Part shown: positions 44,303 to 54,287 of the stretch, in pieces
How positions within the stretch are numbered: the stretch's first letter is position 1
How the letters are laid out: every line of letters starts with the position of its first letter
Assembly (NCBI RefSeq): GCF_040529185.1
Contig: NZ_CP159510.1
Span: 2,418,001 to 2,482,000 of the forward strand
Origin: Sporolactobacillus sp. Y61
Lineage (GTDB): Bacteria > Bacillota > Bacilli > Bacillales > Sporolactobacillaceae
Reading direction: 5' to 3'
DNA: 64,000 bases
Translations under genes and position numbers: made by a program
Notes under the pieces: generated by a model
What the model saw: only the letters and a program-made list of their open reading frames with translations
Told to the model about the DNA's origin: nothing
The model's database searches: none

Positions 44303-44469
44303 GCATAAATGCCTTTCTATTAATAAAAAGTAGGCCAAATAAAACTTGATTATCTCAATACGCAGAGTTTGCCAACACAAATAAAAAACGTTGATGTAGT
44401 AGGACTGTCGGGTGTTTTTGTCGAATTTATATGCAAGGGAAAATACTAAATTTCCGGGTAATCCCGGAA
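44303..44469. other. AT-rich gap after the DUF1648 gene
   Basis: No gene or clear RNA structure was seen in these 167 bases. A 60-codon plus-strand frame beginning at 44431 overlaps the hairpin and the truncated minus-strand gene and is not believed. Confidence 0.4.
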
Positions 44470-44516
44470 AAAACCTTAAAACGGACAGTCCGGCATTTTA
44501 GTACCGAGCTGTCCGT
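44470..44516 (-). terminator. Terminator-like hairpin after the truncated membrane gene
   Basis: On the minus strand ACGGACAG pairs exactly with CTGTCCGT around a 20-base loop, followed by TTTTAAGGTTTTTT. Confidence 0.6.
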
Positions 44517-44534
44517 ATTCATTATTGGTCAGTG

Positions 44535-44679
44535 TCAGACCTGTCTGTCAACTGGTTTGTCATTGGGAATTTCTTTTATGCGTTCAAGCGTAAACCAACC
44601 TTTTACTGAGTAGACGATTGTTGCAATCAGACCTATGAATCCAATTAGAATCAATAGATAGGTATATATAAGGAGCCGG
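44535..44679 (-). pseudogene. Small membrane protein truncated by an IS3 remnant
   Basis: On the minus strand the frame reads LLIYTYLLILIGFIGLIATI, then VYSVKGWFTLERIKEIPNDK and stops at 44535. One membrane helix is followed by a short polar tail. No start codon is available: the frame runs into the IS3 orfB tail at about 44680. It looks like the 3' end of a small membrane gene whose front was removed by the insertion. Confidence 0.55.
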
Positions 44680-44774
44680 TCAAAGAGAAACTCGGTGGTC
44701 AAAGTCCGATTGAATATCGAATTTCAATCCCCGAGCAAACAGCTAATGTTCAACTTTTGAGGTTCACATCAGCC
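44680..44774 (+). mobile_element. 3'-end remnant of an IS3-family element
   Basis: VKEKLGGQSPIEYRISIPEQ is the C-terminus of OrfB, and GTTCAACTTTTGAGGTTCAC is a decayed right end. The sequence is a diverged relative of the 3' end at 43330-43426. Only about 95 bases remain. Confidence 0.75.
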
Positions 44775-44795
44775 AGCAAGTTTTTCTTTATCAGA

Positions 44796-45245
44796 TTACT
44801 TATAAAACAGATTAATACCCTTTTCTTTCAGAAGATAATGGAGCACCCGAAATCGTGTGGAGCCGCCAGGTTCCCTGGGCCAAAGTTCGCCATTCCGGTC
44901 AATCATTTCTTCACGCAACTGGTCGTAATCGTTCTCCGCTTCTTCTGCCTGATTATGGGCGTGAACAAAAGAGATCGCCGTTAATGTAACGCCGGCGGCA
45001 AACAGCCAGTTTATCGGGTTATTCAGCAAACGATGAAATCCATCAAGAGTATTTAATTTGTCGATCTGCAGGAAAAAAATGAAAATGCAGAATGCTCCGG
45101 CGCTGATCATGAGCAAGATGCCGGCTAACGACTCTCGCTTCTTCCATTTATGCTCCCTGTTCTTACGCTTTATCAGTTCCTGCAATATTTCATTTGTGAT
45201 TGGGGGTATGCTGCTGCCCAGGTCGGGAAAGGTTTCAGATGACAC
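44796..45245 (-). CDS. ypbF: YpbF-like membrane protein (DUF2663)
   Basis: A 149-residue protein with two membrane helices (about residues 40-59 and 77-94) and a charged C-terminus (EEAENDYDQLREEMIDRNGE). It fits the DUF2663 family of B. subtilis YpbF, which lies between recQ and mecB there too. GTG at 45245 follows GAGGAGG. The neighbours ypbD and ypbE of B. subtilis are missing here. Function unknown. Confidence 0.75.
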   Translation of the reverse strand: MSSETFPDLGSSIPPITNEILQELIKRKNREHKWKKRESLAGILLMISAGAFCIFIFFLQIDKLNTLDGFHRLLNNPINWLFAAGVTLTAISFVHAHNQAEEAENDYDQLREEMIDRNGELWPREPGGSTRFRVLHYLLKEKGINLFYK

Positions 45246-45284
45246 ATGTCCACCTCCTCAGACCTACTTTATGCCTGTAATGAT

Positions 45285-45313
45285 AAAAATAGGCCTTCCC
45301 CTTTATAAAGGGG
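45285..45313 (-). terminator. Terminator after recQ
   Basis: CCCCTTTATAAAGGGG (45298-45313) is a perfect palindrome; on the minus strand it is followed by AAGGCCTATTTTTA. It lies about 14 bases after the recQ stop. Confidence 0.6.
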
Positions 45314-45326
45314 CGGACAGATGTTT

Positions 45327-46877
45327 TTAGTTTCCTGCACCCGGGGTGAGCAGTCTGTACAGCCGCTTTTCCCAGTCCGTCTCCTCGCCGGGCTCATGGC
45401 GCTGTGACTGATCAGAAGACCGGAAGTCCTCGAGCTGTATACCACAGCGGTCACAGCACAGTTCAGGCTTTTGTCCCGGTGTCTCATCAAAATAATGCAG
45501 ACACGCTTCTCTTCTGCAGCTTGTCGTCCTTATCCATTCACGCATTCTGGCAAGATCCGCCAGCTGGATGTTTTTTCGATTACGGATAAGCATCTGACAG
45601 TGAGAAAACAGCGACTCAAAAGTCGCATGCTCCGGCTTGTCAAGCGTTTGTTCCAGGATTAAGCGGGCAGCGGACTCACTCATTCCCCGTCCCTGAAGTT
45701 CACGAAGACAGGTCTCTTCATCATCACGATTGAGTACTTTTCGATCAAAATCACAGAGCGCCTTGTGCAGCTGCGTTTCCGTTGGATAATTACTGTCAAT
45801 TAAAACGGCGGGAAGGCGATCGTCATGCGTCGTATGAAACAGTACAGACAGGCCCTGTTTCCCGTCTCTTGATGCGCGGCCGATTTCCTGCAAATAGGCA
45901 TTCAGATTCCCCGGATAATGAAAATGCACCACAAGCCGGACATCAGGTTTATTTATTCCCATACCAAAAGCATTTGTGCAACAAAGCACATCGATTTGTC
46001 CGTACAGGAACTGATTCTGAATTTTTCTCCGGTCAACACGTGTCATACCGCCGTGATAGAAAGCAGTTCTAATTTTCAAAGTCTGTGCAAGATGATCAGA
46101 CAGTTTTTCAGTCCAGACTCTTCCAGAGCAATAGACGATCCCCGGAAGAGCAACTTCTTTAACGAGTTTTGTCAACCGATTAATTTTATCCTCAGTGTCT
46201 TTCGCCTCGCAGACCATCATCGCTATATTCGGGCGATCAATATTCATTAAGACCTGTTTCGCCTGCTTCAGACCAAGATATCTGAATATATCTTTTCTTA
46301 CTCGATGGTCAGCCGTTGCGGTTAAGGCAAGGCAGGCAGGATTGCCCAGACGTTTTCTTACTTCACCCAGATGCAGGTAATCCGGGCGAAATTCATGTCC
46401 CCATTGTGAAATGCAGTGTGCTTCATCAACAACAAAAAGAGAAAGAGGTATGTGCTGCAGCTTACGGATTACCTGCTTTCTCCTGAGCATTTCTGGCGAA
46501 ACAAGCAGAAAACGCAGCGTGTCCGCATGGGCAAGAATACGGCTTCGTTCCATCGGAAGCAGCATGCTGTTCAATGCCCGTACCTTCTTTTCACCGATAT
46601 GGCGTATGCCATCAACCTGGTCTTCCATCAATGAAAGAAGGGGTGAAACAATGAGTACAAGCCCGTGTAATATATAGGCAGGGATCTGATAACACAAGGA
46701 CTTTCCGCCGCCCGTCGGCATCATCGCAAACACATCTCTGCCCTGAAGCAGGTTCTCGATCACTTCCTTCTGACCCTTTCGGAACGTCTTGAATCCGAAT
46801 ACATGATGGAGGACAGACTCTGCACGTTTCATTAAAATTCGTTTCTGGTTCCCGTTAACCTGTTCTTCTGTTGACAT
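45327..46877 (-). CDS. recQ: RecQ-family ATP-dependent DNA helicase (RecS-like)
   Basis: A 3'-5' DNA helicase of 516 residues. Motifs in order: PTGGGKSLCYQIPA (Walker A, about 53), VVDEAHCISQWGHEFRPDY (DEAH, about 150), LTATA (about 186), YHGGMTRVDRR, TNAFGMGINKPDVR and QEIGRASRDG (motif VI). A zinc cluster (CRREACLHYF..CCDRC) ends it. There is no HRDC domain, so it matches the short B. subtilis RecS (YpbC). Only one base separates it from ypbB, so they are coupled. Confidence 0.92.
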   Translation of the reverse strand: MSTEEQVNGNQKRILMKRAESVLHHVFGFKTFRKGQKEVIENLLQGRDVFAMMPTGGGKSLCYQIPAYILHGLVLIVSPLLSLMEDQVDGIRHIGEKKVRALNSMLLPMERSRILAHADTLRFLLVSPEMLRRKQVIRKLQHIPLSLFVVDEAHCISQWGHEFRPDYLHLGEVRKRLGNPACLALTATADHRVRKDIFRYLGLKQAKQVLMNIDRPNIAMMVCEAKDTEDKINRLTKLVKEVALPGIVYCSGRVWTEKLSDHLAQTLKIRTAFYHGGMTRVDRRKIQNQFLYGQIDVLCCTNAFGMGINKPDVRLVVHFHYPGNLNAYLQEIGRASRDGKQGLSVLFHTTHDDRLPAVLIDSNYPTETQLHKALCDFDRKVLNRDDEETCLRELQGRGMSESAARLILEQTLDKPEHATFESLFSHCQMLIRNRKNIQLADLARMREWIRTTSCRREACLHYFDETPGQKPELCCDRCGIQLEDFRSSDQSQRHEPGEETDWEKRLYRLLTPGAGN

Positions 46878-46878
46878 A

Positions 46879-47937
46879 TCATGCCTTCTCTCGTAAGGCT
46901 TGTCTTGCCAGTGATAAACGTATTTGAAAATAGCTGGCCTTATCCCTCAGTTGATCTTTGATGGGCTTTAATCGTCTCGTTCTGAGAAGCAAAGCTGTAC
47001 GGATAATCAACTGATCCAGTTCCTCTGTCAGAAAAGGACTGATATCAAAATCATCTACTTTAAGGGCAATTTCAACAAGATGATCTTCAATGGTCCCCTG
47101 TGACAGTTTTCTTTTTCGTGATAATGCGGTAAAGGGAAGCCCCTTTTTCAAATAAAAATAAGTCTGTTCTGCAGAATGTGACAGTCCGGCTGCTCTCCCG
47201 GGGAGTAGATCTGCAAGGATATAACCCTTGCTCTTATTCCGGTGAAAATAGTCCATCAGCTGGCGAAGGGCTGATTTAAACAGAAGAATCAGCCTGATTC
47301 GATCATATCCCGTGCTCGCTGCCAGCTGGTCCATTGTCAGTCCGGCATCTCCGGCACCGCTCAGCTGTGCAACAATAATATGGGCTTCTTCAGGAGATAA
47401 CAATTGAAGGATGTCGTGAAGTTCTGTATAAACCTGATGTGCCAGTTTCTCCGGATCAAGCGACATGTTCAAAAGAAAATGACGCACAGATTGAGCCACG
47501 TCCGGACGGTTAGTTACAGGGAAAAATGAACGGTGTCCATGTACCATTTCCGAAAGAGTCTGAACCACGAGTTGGATCTTAAGCCAGAAAAGGGTTTCTT
47601 GCTGTGCATACTCCGTAAATTTCAGACCCCGCGGGAGCGGACATGTTTTTTTCAATTGATTTAAGTGTGATTTGCCTGATTCTGTGAGTATATAGCTTTC
47701 CTTCTCCTTATATCCTGCGATCCATCCCGAAGCCTGACACGATTTGGCAGAGCTCTGCCAGGCTGTACGGTCCAGGTGTTCCATAGTGTGGTAGAAAGGT
47801 CGGACATGAAAAAGGAAACTGTCCTGAATCGTTTGAACAGATTGTCGTCCTTGCAGAATATGGTAAATGCCGGAAATGGTTCGCTCGCCATGCATTCGGT
47901 CCACCATAAATAAAAGGATGTAATGTAAGAAAGGCAA
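46879..47937 (-). CDS. ypbB: YpbB family protein with C-terminal helix-turn-helix
   Basis: A 352-residue protein in the YpbB family. The N-terminus (RTISGIYHILQGRQSVQTIQ) is typical and the C-terminus has LSRKRKLSQGTIEDHLVEIA, a helix-turn-helix found in RecQ-associated proteins. It is always found in front of recQ in Bacillales, so it probably works with the helicase, though its biochemical role is unknown. The precise start is uncertain; a later ATG at 47904 is possible. Confidence 0.82.
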   Translation of the reverse strand: MPFLHYILLFMVDRMHGERTISGIYHILQGRQSVQTIQDSFLFHVRPFYHTMEHLDRTAWQSSAKSCQASGWIAGYKEKESYILTESGKSHLNQLKKTCPLPRGLKFTEYAQQETLFWLKIQLVVQTLSEMVHGHRSFFPVTNRPDVAQSVRHFLLNMSLDPEKLAHQVYTELHDILQLLSPEEAHIIVAQLSGAGDAGLTMDQLAASTGYDRIRLILLFKSALRQLMDYFHRNKSKGYILADLLPGRAAGLSHSAEQTYFYLKKGLPFTALSRKRKLSQGTIEDHLVEIALKVDDFDISPFLTEELDQLIIRTALLLRTRRLKPIKDQLRDKASYFQIRLSLARQALREKA

Positions 47938-48032
47938 GAAATCTCCCTCCCATAACCGCAGTTCATATGTCTTATTCTAGCTTATCTAAAACTGATTTTC
48001 GATAGTTGGTCAAGAAATCATTTCTGTCATTA

Positions 48033-48062
48033 TTGAAACGCAGGGCACATTTTTTCTATAAT
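48033..48062 (+). promoter_or_regulatory. Promoter of the ferredoxin gene
   Basis: TTGAAA (48033-48038), 18 bases and TATAAT (48057-48062), about 54 bases before the fer ATG. Confidence 0.75.
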
Positions 48063-48064
48063 AA

Positions 48065-48370
<306 letters not shown>

Positions 48371-48394
48371 TGACCGAATCACACACACAGTCTG

Positions 48395-48426
48395 AAAAAC
48401 CGGGGTTTAGATCAACCCCGGTTTTT
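48395..48426. terminator. Bidirectional terminator between fer and resE
   Basis: AAAAACCGGGGTT and AACCCCGGTTTTT pair exactly around a short loop, with A and T tracts on both sides, so it can end transcripts of both converging genes. Confidence 0.9.
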
Positions 48427-48443
48427 CTATATCTTCGCCCTTT

Positions 48444-50206
48444 TCAGTTCTGAGGTTTACCGGTCGGCGGCAGGTTGATGATGAAGGCTGTTCCCTCACC
48501 CTTTCTGCTGTTCACCCTGATTTTCCCGCCGTGGGCATCGACGATATGTTTCGCAATAGACAAACCAAGGCCCGTACCGGATTTTCCTCTTGTTCTTGCC
48601 TTATCTTCTTTATAAAAACGTTCAAAAACAAAGGGAAGGGCTTCTTTTGCAATGCCCGTACCTGTATCCTGCACACGGATATGAAGATGACCGGAATCGA
48701 TATCGGCAGATACAGTCACATGCCCCCTTCAGGCGTGTGACGGATTGCATTATCGATCAGATTGGTCATCACCTGTTCTATTCTGTCAGGATCCAGATTA
48801 AACTGGACCTTATCACCAATTTTCTGTACCAGTTGAAGGTGGATCCCCTTAGAAGCAGCATATCCGTAAAATTTTTTTACCGTGGAATCAAGATAAGCCT
48901 TCAGAGGGATCTTCCTGACATTCAACTGAAAATGGCCTGCTTCAAGTTTTGCCAGATCCAGTAATTCATTCACCAGCCTGCCAAGTCGTTTAGATTCATC
49001 AAGGATAATCTGTGCCATATCGACCTGTTCTTCTTTAGTACCTGCTATGCCATCAATAATCGCTTCGCTGTAACCCTGTATCATGGAAATGGGCGTCCGT
49101 AATTCGTGACTGACATTGGCCACAAACCCCTTTTTCATTTGATCAATATGTTTTTCTTCTGTCATATCGCGCAGAACGGCCACAGCTCCCCTGACATTCT
49201 TCATGTTGTAAAGCGGTGTCATGATGATGACCCAGAATCTGCCCTGAACACTGACTTCCCGAACCCGGTGTTCATTTGCCTCAGTCACCGAACTGAACAA
49301 TTCAACAAGTTCTTGCGGTGTCCCTGTATCCTCTTTTTTATGTTCATACCGCCAGGATTGAAGGAAACGATCTGCCGGCGGGTTGCTTGCCCGGAGCTGT
49401 CCGCGACCATCCAGAAGGAGTACACCGTCAGCCATGTTGTTAACAATACCCGCAAGCTGTTCCTTCTCCTGGTTGAGTGCAGTGATATTCCCCTTCAGTT
49501 CTTTCCGCATCTTATTAAAAGCAACTGCCAGCTCTCCTACTTCATCACGGGTAATCACCGGTACATGCATATCGAAATTACCATGTGACACCTGGATGAC
49601 CGCTGTTCGCATCCGTCTCAGGGGAGATCCGATTCTTGTTGATAGGAAAAAGGCAAAAAATGTTGTAAGAATAATGGCAATTCCTGCACTGATATAGATC
49701 AGCTTTTTAGCCTGGTCCAGAGCATGCTGCATCACTCTGAGCGGCTGATAAATATAGACGCCCCCGGTTCGGCCGTCCGGCATATGTATCGGAACCCCGA
49801 CAACGATGATTCTTTCGTTGTTCGGTTGAATTGTCACTTGTCTGGATACCGTACGACCCCTGACGACTTTTTTCAGTTCAGGATCAGAGAGAAAAAAGTG
49901 CCGGCTGACAACCGGAATGCCATCCTTTTCAGGTGATCCTCTGAATGAATCATTTATGATCACTGCGCTTCCTGCCGAATAAACATCAGCTATATCATCT
50001 ATTGATGACAGGACCGCCTGCTCCGGTCCTTCATTCTGAACAAGCGAAACCGCTTTATGACCGATTTTTATCATCTGGGTCTCGGTCTGACGGATACTGT
50101 TATTTTCAAAAAACTGCAGGAGTAACACCGTAAGAAACACCAGAACGAGTGAAACCAGGACGATAATCGTCGCCCATAGTTTACTGATCATGCTTTTCCA
50201 GATCAT
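48444..50206 (-). pseudogene. resE: Sensor histidine kinase ResE, frameshifted before the ATPase domain
   Basis: The long piece (48716-50206) has a first helix (8-30), an extracytoplasmic sensor domain, a second helix (about 170-190), HAMP, PAS and the phospho-acceptor box SHELRTPISMIQGY. It reaches LIDNAIRHTPEGG and then stops. The missing half of the ATPase domain (VQDTGTGIAKE, GTGLGLSIAKHI) is in the next frame, 48444-48719, which reads on as HVTVSADIDSG. The junction is a run of five Gs (48723-48727 on the plus strand as Cs); one more would give a normal kinase of about 588 residues. It overlaps the resD stop as ATGA. Confidence 0.88.
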
Positions 50207-50925
50207 GCTTCAGTCTCTGCCTCTATCTTATAGCCTACACCCCAGACCGTTACGATCATATCGGCAGCTTTTTCAGAAACTTTGTTCAGCTTTTCCCGAA
50301 GACGTTTGACATGAGTATCCACTGTCCTCAGATCACCAAAAAACTCATAATTCCAGACATCCTTAAGCAGCTGCTCCCTCGAAAATACTTTATCCGGATT
50401 CTGGGCAAGATAATAAAGTAAGTCATATTCCTTCGGGGTCAGACTCACTTCTTTACCATCCACTGTTACGCGATGGGCATCATGATTAATCGTCAGATGA
50501 GGGAAGACAATATTGTTATTCGTTGTTGTCCCCGTTTCCATAAACATGGTTTTTGATGAGCGACGAAGGAGTGCTTTAACGCGAAGGACCACTTCTCTGG
50601 GACTGAAAGGTTTGACAATATAGTCATCCGTCCCTACTTCGAAGCCCTGAACTCGGTTTGATTCCTCACCCTTTGCCGTGAGCATGATGACCGGGGTTGC
50701 TTTCGTCTCCCGCAGTTTTTCACATACCTCTTCACCGTCCATGCCGGGCAGCATGAGATCAAGAAGAATTAAATCATAGTCATGTTTCAGGGCTTTGCTT
50801 AAAGCTGTATCTCCGTCTCCGGCCTCATCAATGATATAATTTTCTCTTTCCAGATACATTTTTAATAGCTTACGGATACGTTCTTCGTCATCCACGACGA
50901 GTATCTCCGCTTTCTTCTCTTCCAT
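50203..50925 (-). CDS. resD: Response regulator ResD (OmpR family)
   Basis: A 240-residue two-domain regulator. The receiver domain has ILVVDDEERI (residues 8-17), the phosphorylated Asp in LILLDLMLPG (about 55) and Lys in YIVKPFSPRE. The winged-helix domain has SLTPKEYDLLYYLA and RTVDTHVKRLREKL. In B. subtilis ResDE controls respiration and anaerobic genes; here it lies next to ferredoxin. ATG at 50925 follows GGGAGGA; the frame open to 51072 is not needed. Confidence 0.93.
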   Translation of the reverse strand: MEEKKAEILVVDDEERIRKLLKMYLERENYIIDEAGDGDTALSKALKHDYDLILLDLMLPGMDGEEVCEKLRETKATPVIMLTAKGEESNRVQGFEVGTDDYIVKPFSPREVVLRVKALLRRSSKTMFMETGTTTNNNIVFPHLTINHDAHRVTVDGKEVSLTPKEYDLLYYLAQNPDKVFSREQLLKDVWNYEFFGDLRTVDTHVKRLREKLNKVSEKAADMIVTVWGVGYKIEAETEA

Positions 50926-51104
50926 CCCGTGTTCCTCCCTTAACCATTTTACAATAGCTTTTCTTTCTCTCTCGAAATCATCTCTCTTATAACTGGCTTC
51001 ATGTCTTTTTTGAAACAGGTTTGTGTCTATACTATGTCTTATTCTATACAATTTCATAAAAAAAAGCATCATCTCAGATTAATCTGTCTGAAAATGAAAA
51101 ACAT

Positions 51105-51845
51105 CTACCTGTCATCGTGCCCGTTATCCAGGTGTGTCATATGGTACAGAGTCTTCACCTCATGGGGTTTCAGAGATCTGGCATCACCGGGATGCAAGCC
51201 AGCCAGACTAAGGAAGCCATAACGTTCCCTCTTAAGCTTTCTGACATGAATGTCGAGTGCGGCGAACATCCGCCGTACCTGTCTGTTTCGTCCCTCATGG
51301 ATGGTCAGACGGACCATGGCCGTCTTTTTCAGATAATCACTTTCTACCAGCTGAACTTTTGCCGGCGCCGTCATTCCATCATCAAGCCTGATCCCCGATG
51401 AAAGCTTTCTGAGTTGTGATGCTTCAGGGACAGGATGTACTGTTGCTATGTATGTTTTATCTATTTCGAATTTGGGATGCATCAGCCTGTTGGCCAATTT
51501 CCCGTCATTGGTCATCAGAATCGCACCCGATGTATCGTAGTCAAGTCTGCCGACCGGAAAAATACGCTGAGGAACCTGTTGAAAGAAATCAACGACTGTC
51601 GTCCGGTTTCTGTCGTCTTTCACTGATGAAATCACACCAGCCGGTTTATACAGTAAAAAATAGACCAGTATCTCTTTTTGGACAGGTACACCATCTACAG
51701 CTATTTTATCTTTTTCTGTTACTTTTGTCCCTAACACAGTCACTCTTTTTCCATTCACCTGAACTCTTCCGGACTGGATTAAGCGCTCTGCCTTCCTTCT
51801 TGATGCAATACCTGCCTGGGCGATGATTTTCTGAAGTCGCTCCAT
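51105..51845 (-). CDS. rluB: 23S rRNA pseudouridine synthase RluB
   Basis: Makes pseudouridine in 23S rRNA. The 246-residue protein has an S4 RNA-binding domain at the start (MERLQKIIAQAGIASRRKAE) and the RluB/RsuA catalytic motif GRLDYDTSGAILMTNDG, with the catalytic Asp. HEGRNRQVRRMF is near the C-terminus. As in B. subtilis it sits between resD and spmB. Confidence 0.93.
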   Translation of the reverse strand: MERLQKIIAQAGIASRRKAERLIQSGRVQVNGKRVTVLGTKVTEKDKIAVDGVPVQKEILVYFLLYKPAGVISSVKDDRNRTTVVDFFQQVPQRIFPVGRLDYDTSGAILMTNDGKLANRLMHPKFEIDKTYIATVHPVPEASQLRKLSSGIRLDDGMTAPAKVQLVESDYLKKTAMVRLTIHEGRNRQVRRMFAALDIHVRKLKRERYGFLSLAGLHPGDARSLKPHEVKTLYHMTHLDNGHDDR

Positions 51846-51937
51846 ACCTTCACCTCTAGGATATCATAACGCGACAATGTTGATTTCTCAAGTATCACTG
51901 AATGCAGGCCAGTAGATTGTGATATAGCCGTATCTCT

Positions 51938-52465
51938 TCAGAATGCCATACTTGCAATCCATACAGCGCAGATGATACCGACGGCATCTGCAAGCAGCCC
52001 GACCTTCAGTGCATCACCGATACGACGTATGCCAACTGCACCAAAATAAACGGTGATGACATAAAACGTTGTATCCGTAGTGCCCTGCATGATTGACGCC
52101 AGGCGTCCAATAAAAGAGTCGGCACCATGTGTCTGAATCAAATCAGTCATCAGTGCCAGTGCACCGGTCCCCGAAATAGGACGGAGCAGCGCCATCGGAA
52201 CAAGTTCAGAAGGCATGCCCGCTGCTGAAAGAACCGGCTTAATCGTATTGATCAGCGCATCCATCGCTCCTGAAGCCCGAAAAACCCCAATTGCCGTCAG
52301 CATGCCGACCAGAAAGGGCATGATAGAGACGGCGAGCTGAAACCCCTCTTTGCCCCCTTCCACAAATAACTCATAGGAGGCTACTCTTTTCAGACTGCCG
52401 TAGAATAAGATGACTGCGATCAAAACCGGTACAAGCCACATGGATACTGCGGAAATAAACGCCAT
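51938..52465 (-). CDS. spmB: Spore maturation protein SpmB
   Basis: A membrane protein of about 175 residues with several helices and a nucleoside-recognition/Gate domain (VEGGKEGFQLAVSIMPFLVG, MALLRPISGTGALAL, QGTTDTTFYVITVYFG). SpmA and SpmB help the spore core dehydrate and become heat resistant. The start MAFISAVSM at 52465 overlaps the spmA stop region; the longer frame to 52513 lies inside spmA. The order dacB-spmA-spmB is the standard one. Confidence 0.93.
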   Translation of the reverse strand: MAFISAVSMWLVPVLIAVILFYGSLKRVASYELFVEGGKEGFQLAVSIMPFLVGMLTAIGVFRASGAMDALINTIKPVLSAAGMPSELVPMALLRPISGTGALALMTDLIQTHGADSFIGRLASIMQGTTDTTFYVITVYFGAVGIRRIGDALKVGLLADAVGIICAVWIASMAF

Positions 52466-52466
52466 A

Positions 52467-53060
52467 TTATTTCCTGCCCTTCCTTTTCCGGGAATAGTAG
52501 AACAGTCGATCAATCGTCAGTGCGGCAATAGTTGTACATAATGTGGCAAGCAGGGTCGGTCCGACGATATCCGTGGGAGAGGCCGACCCATATTTCATTC
52601 GAATGGCGATCACCGTCGCAGGAATCAGAGTCAGACCCGAGGTATTCAGTGCGAGCAGTGTAATCATCGAGCGGCTTGGCATTGAGGAGCCGCCGTTCAA
52701 TTTTTTTAACTCCTCCATCGCTTTTATACCCATCGGAGTTGCTGCATTCCCAAGGCCGAACATATTGGCAATGGTATTCGATAAAATATAGCCCATGGCC
52801 GGATGGCTGGCGGGGACCTCCGGAAAGACCCGTTTCATAACCGGTTTAAAAACCCGGGAAAGTTTCTCAAGAAGGCCTGATTTTTCAGCAATTTTCATCA
52901 GACCCAGCCAGAAAATCAGAACGCTGACCAGACCCAGACTGATGACTACCGCTTCCGAGGCAGATGTAAAAATGGCTTTATTCACCTCGTCCATTTTTCC
53001 ATTGATGGCTGCAAATACAATGCCGATCAGAAATAAGGCGACCCAGATCAGATTGATCAT
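52467..53060 (-). CDS. spmA: Spore maturation protein SpmA
   Basis: A 197-residue membrane protein with the Gate domain motifs MGYILSNTIANMFGLGNAATP and GIKAMEELKKLNGGSSMPS, and helices throughout. It pairs with SpmB. It overlaps the end of dacB as ATGA, so cortex modification and core dehydration are co-expressed. The family match is strong and length is typical. Confidence 0.94.
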   Translation of the reverse strand: MINLIWVALFLIGIVFAAINGKMDEVNKAIFTSASEAVVISLGLVSVLIFWLGLMKIAEKSGLLEKLSRVFKPVMKRVFPEVPASHPAMGYILSNTIANMFGLGNAATPMGIKAMEELKKLNGGSSMPSRSMITLLALNTSGLTLIPATVIAIRMKYGSASPTDIVGPTLLATLCTTIAALTIDRLFYYSRKRKGRK

Positions 53061-54208
53061 CTCCGCGGACGCTCCCTTCCGGTGAAAGCTGCTTCAATAA
53101 ATCCTCCGAACAGGGTCCAGAACTTTTTTTTCGCCTTTTTCTGATTCTTATAATATACAGGAACCGAGGTGACCACCCGACCGTTCAGTTTAAAAAGTAA
53201 TCGTCCGGCAGGCTGAGCCGGCTTCCATTCCTTTGCCCGCTTTGGAGGACGGAGCAGGATCAGTTCTTTCTTTATTCTTCTTTTTTCTTCCACGGAGAGG
53301 GGAAGAACGATCGTGCTCTTCACAAACAGTTTTCCTTTGTAAAACGGATCAACTTTTGCATGAACCGGTCCTTTATCCATTAATTTTGTTCGCGTAAATT
53401 CTGAGAATCCCCACTCATACAGATTTTTATGATCACGCCAGTCATTTCCATCATTTAACGTGACAACAATCAGGTCCATCCCTTTTTTTGAAGCTGTTGA
53501 TATCAGCGTCCGTCCTGCAGCCCTGGTAAATCCTGTCTTACCACCAGTAGTATATTTGTATTGCCGCAACAATTTATTTTTATTTAACCAGGATCTTGCT
53601 TCTTCCTTATTTGTCGCCCTGGCCCGATATATTTCTGTTCCGGTAATCTTTCGAAATGCAGAGTCAGTCATCGCATATTTTGTCAGTATCGCCATGTCAT
53701 GAGCCGTTGAATAATGGTCGGGATGCTCCAGACCATTGGGATTCATGAAATGCGTGTCCGTCATGCCCAGTTCGGCCGCCTTCTCGTTCATCATCAGAAC
53801 AAAACCCTGCTTGCTTCCTCCGACCGCTTCAGCAATGGCGAGTGAGGCATCGTTACCGGATCGAAGCATCAGCCCATATACAAGATCCCGCAGACTGATT
53901 TTTTCTCCTGACTTGAGATAGAGGGATGAACCTTCAGTTTTTACCGCTTCGCTGCTGACTGTCACCAGCTGATTCATCTTTCCTGATTCAATAGCCAGGA
54001 CAGCAGTCATGACCTTAGTGATACTGGCAATTGGAAGCTTTTCTTCGCCGTTTCTGTTAAACAACAGGCGTCCTGTCGACTGGTCCATAAGTACCGCTGA
54101 TTGAGCAGACACATCCGGCTCCGCACCACGGGCCTGTCCCGGGAAAAATGTGAAGCAAAAAGCAGTGCACAATAAAACAACCACTGCCTTAAACAGTGTT
54201 TTATTCAT
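53057..54208 (-). CDS. dacB: D-alanyl-D-alanine carboxypeptidase DacB (sporulation-specific PBP5*)
   Basis: Trims peptide side chains in spore cortex peptidoglycan. About 383 residues: a signal peptide (residues 1-29), then the penicillin-binding motifs SITK (active Ser, about 62), SGN (about 117) and KTG (about 222 in GGKTGFT), and a C-terminal domain. Being followed by spmA and spmB marks it as the sporulation-specific enzyme DacB and not DacA. ATG at 54208 is preferred over GTG at 54217. Confidence 0.93.
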   Translation of the reverse strand: MNKTLFKAVVVLLCTAFCFTFFPGQARGAEPDVSAQSAVLMDQSTGRLLFNRNGEEKLPIASITKVMTAVLAIESGKMNQLVTVSSEAVKTEGSSLYLKSGEKISLRDLVYGLMLRSGNDASLAIAEAVGGSKQGFVLMMNEKAAELGMTDTHFMNPNGLEHPDHYSTAHDMAILTKYAMTDSAFRKITGTEIYRARATNKEEARSWLNKNKLLRQYKYTTGGKTGFTRAAGRTLISTASKKGMDLIVVTLNDGNDWRDHKNLYEWGFSEFTRTKLMDKGPVHAKVDPFYKGKLFVKSTIVLPLSVEEKRRIKKELILLRPPKRAKEWKPAQPAGRLLFKLNGRVVTSVPVYYKNQKKAKKKFWTLFGGFIEAAFTGRERPRR

Positions 54209-54287
54209 AAAAGACACAACCCCTGTCCTGGTGTTAATAAATGATTATGCCGGGACAGGCAAAATATGATTGCTTCAATAGAGACGA

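Noticed and set aside
44431..44613. 60-codon plus-strand frame
   Set aside because: It covers a terminator hairpin and the truncated membrane gene on the other strand; codon content looks random.
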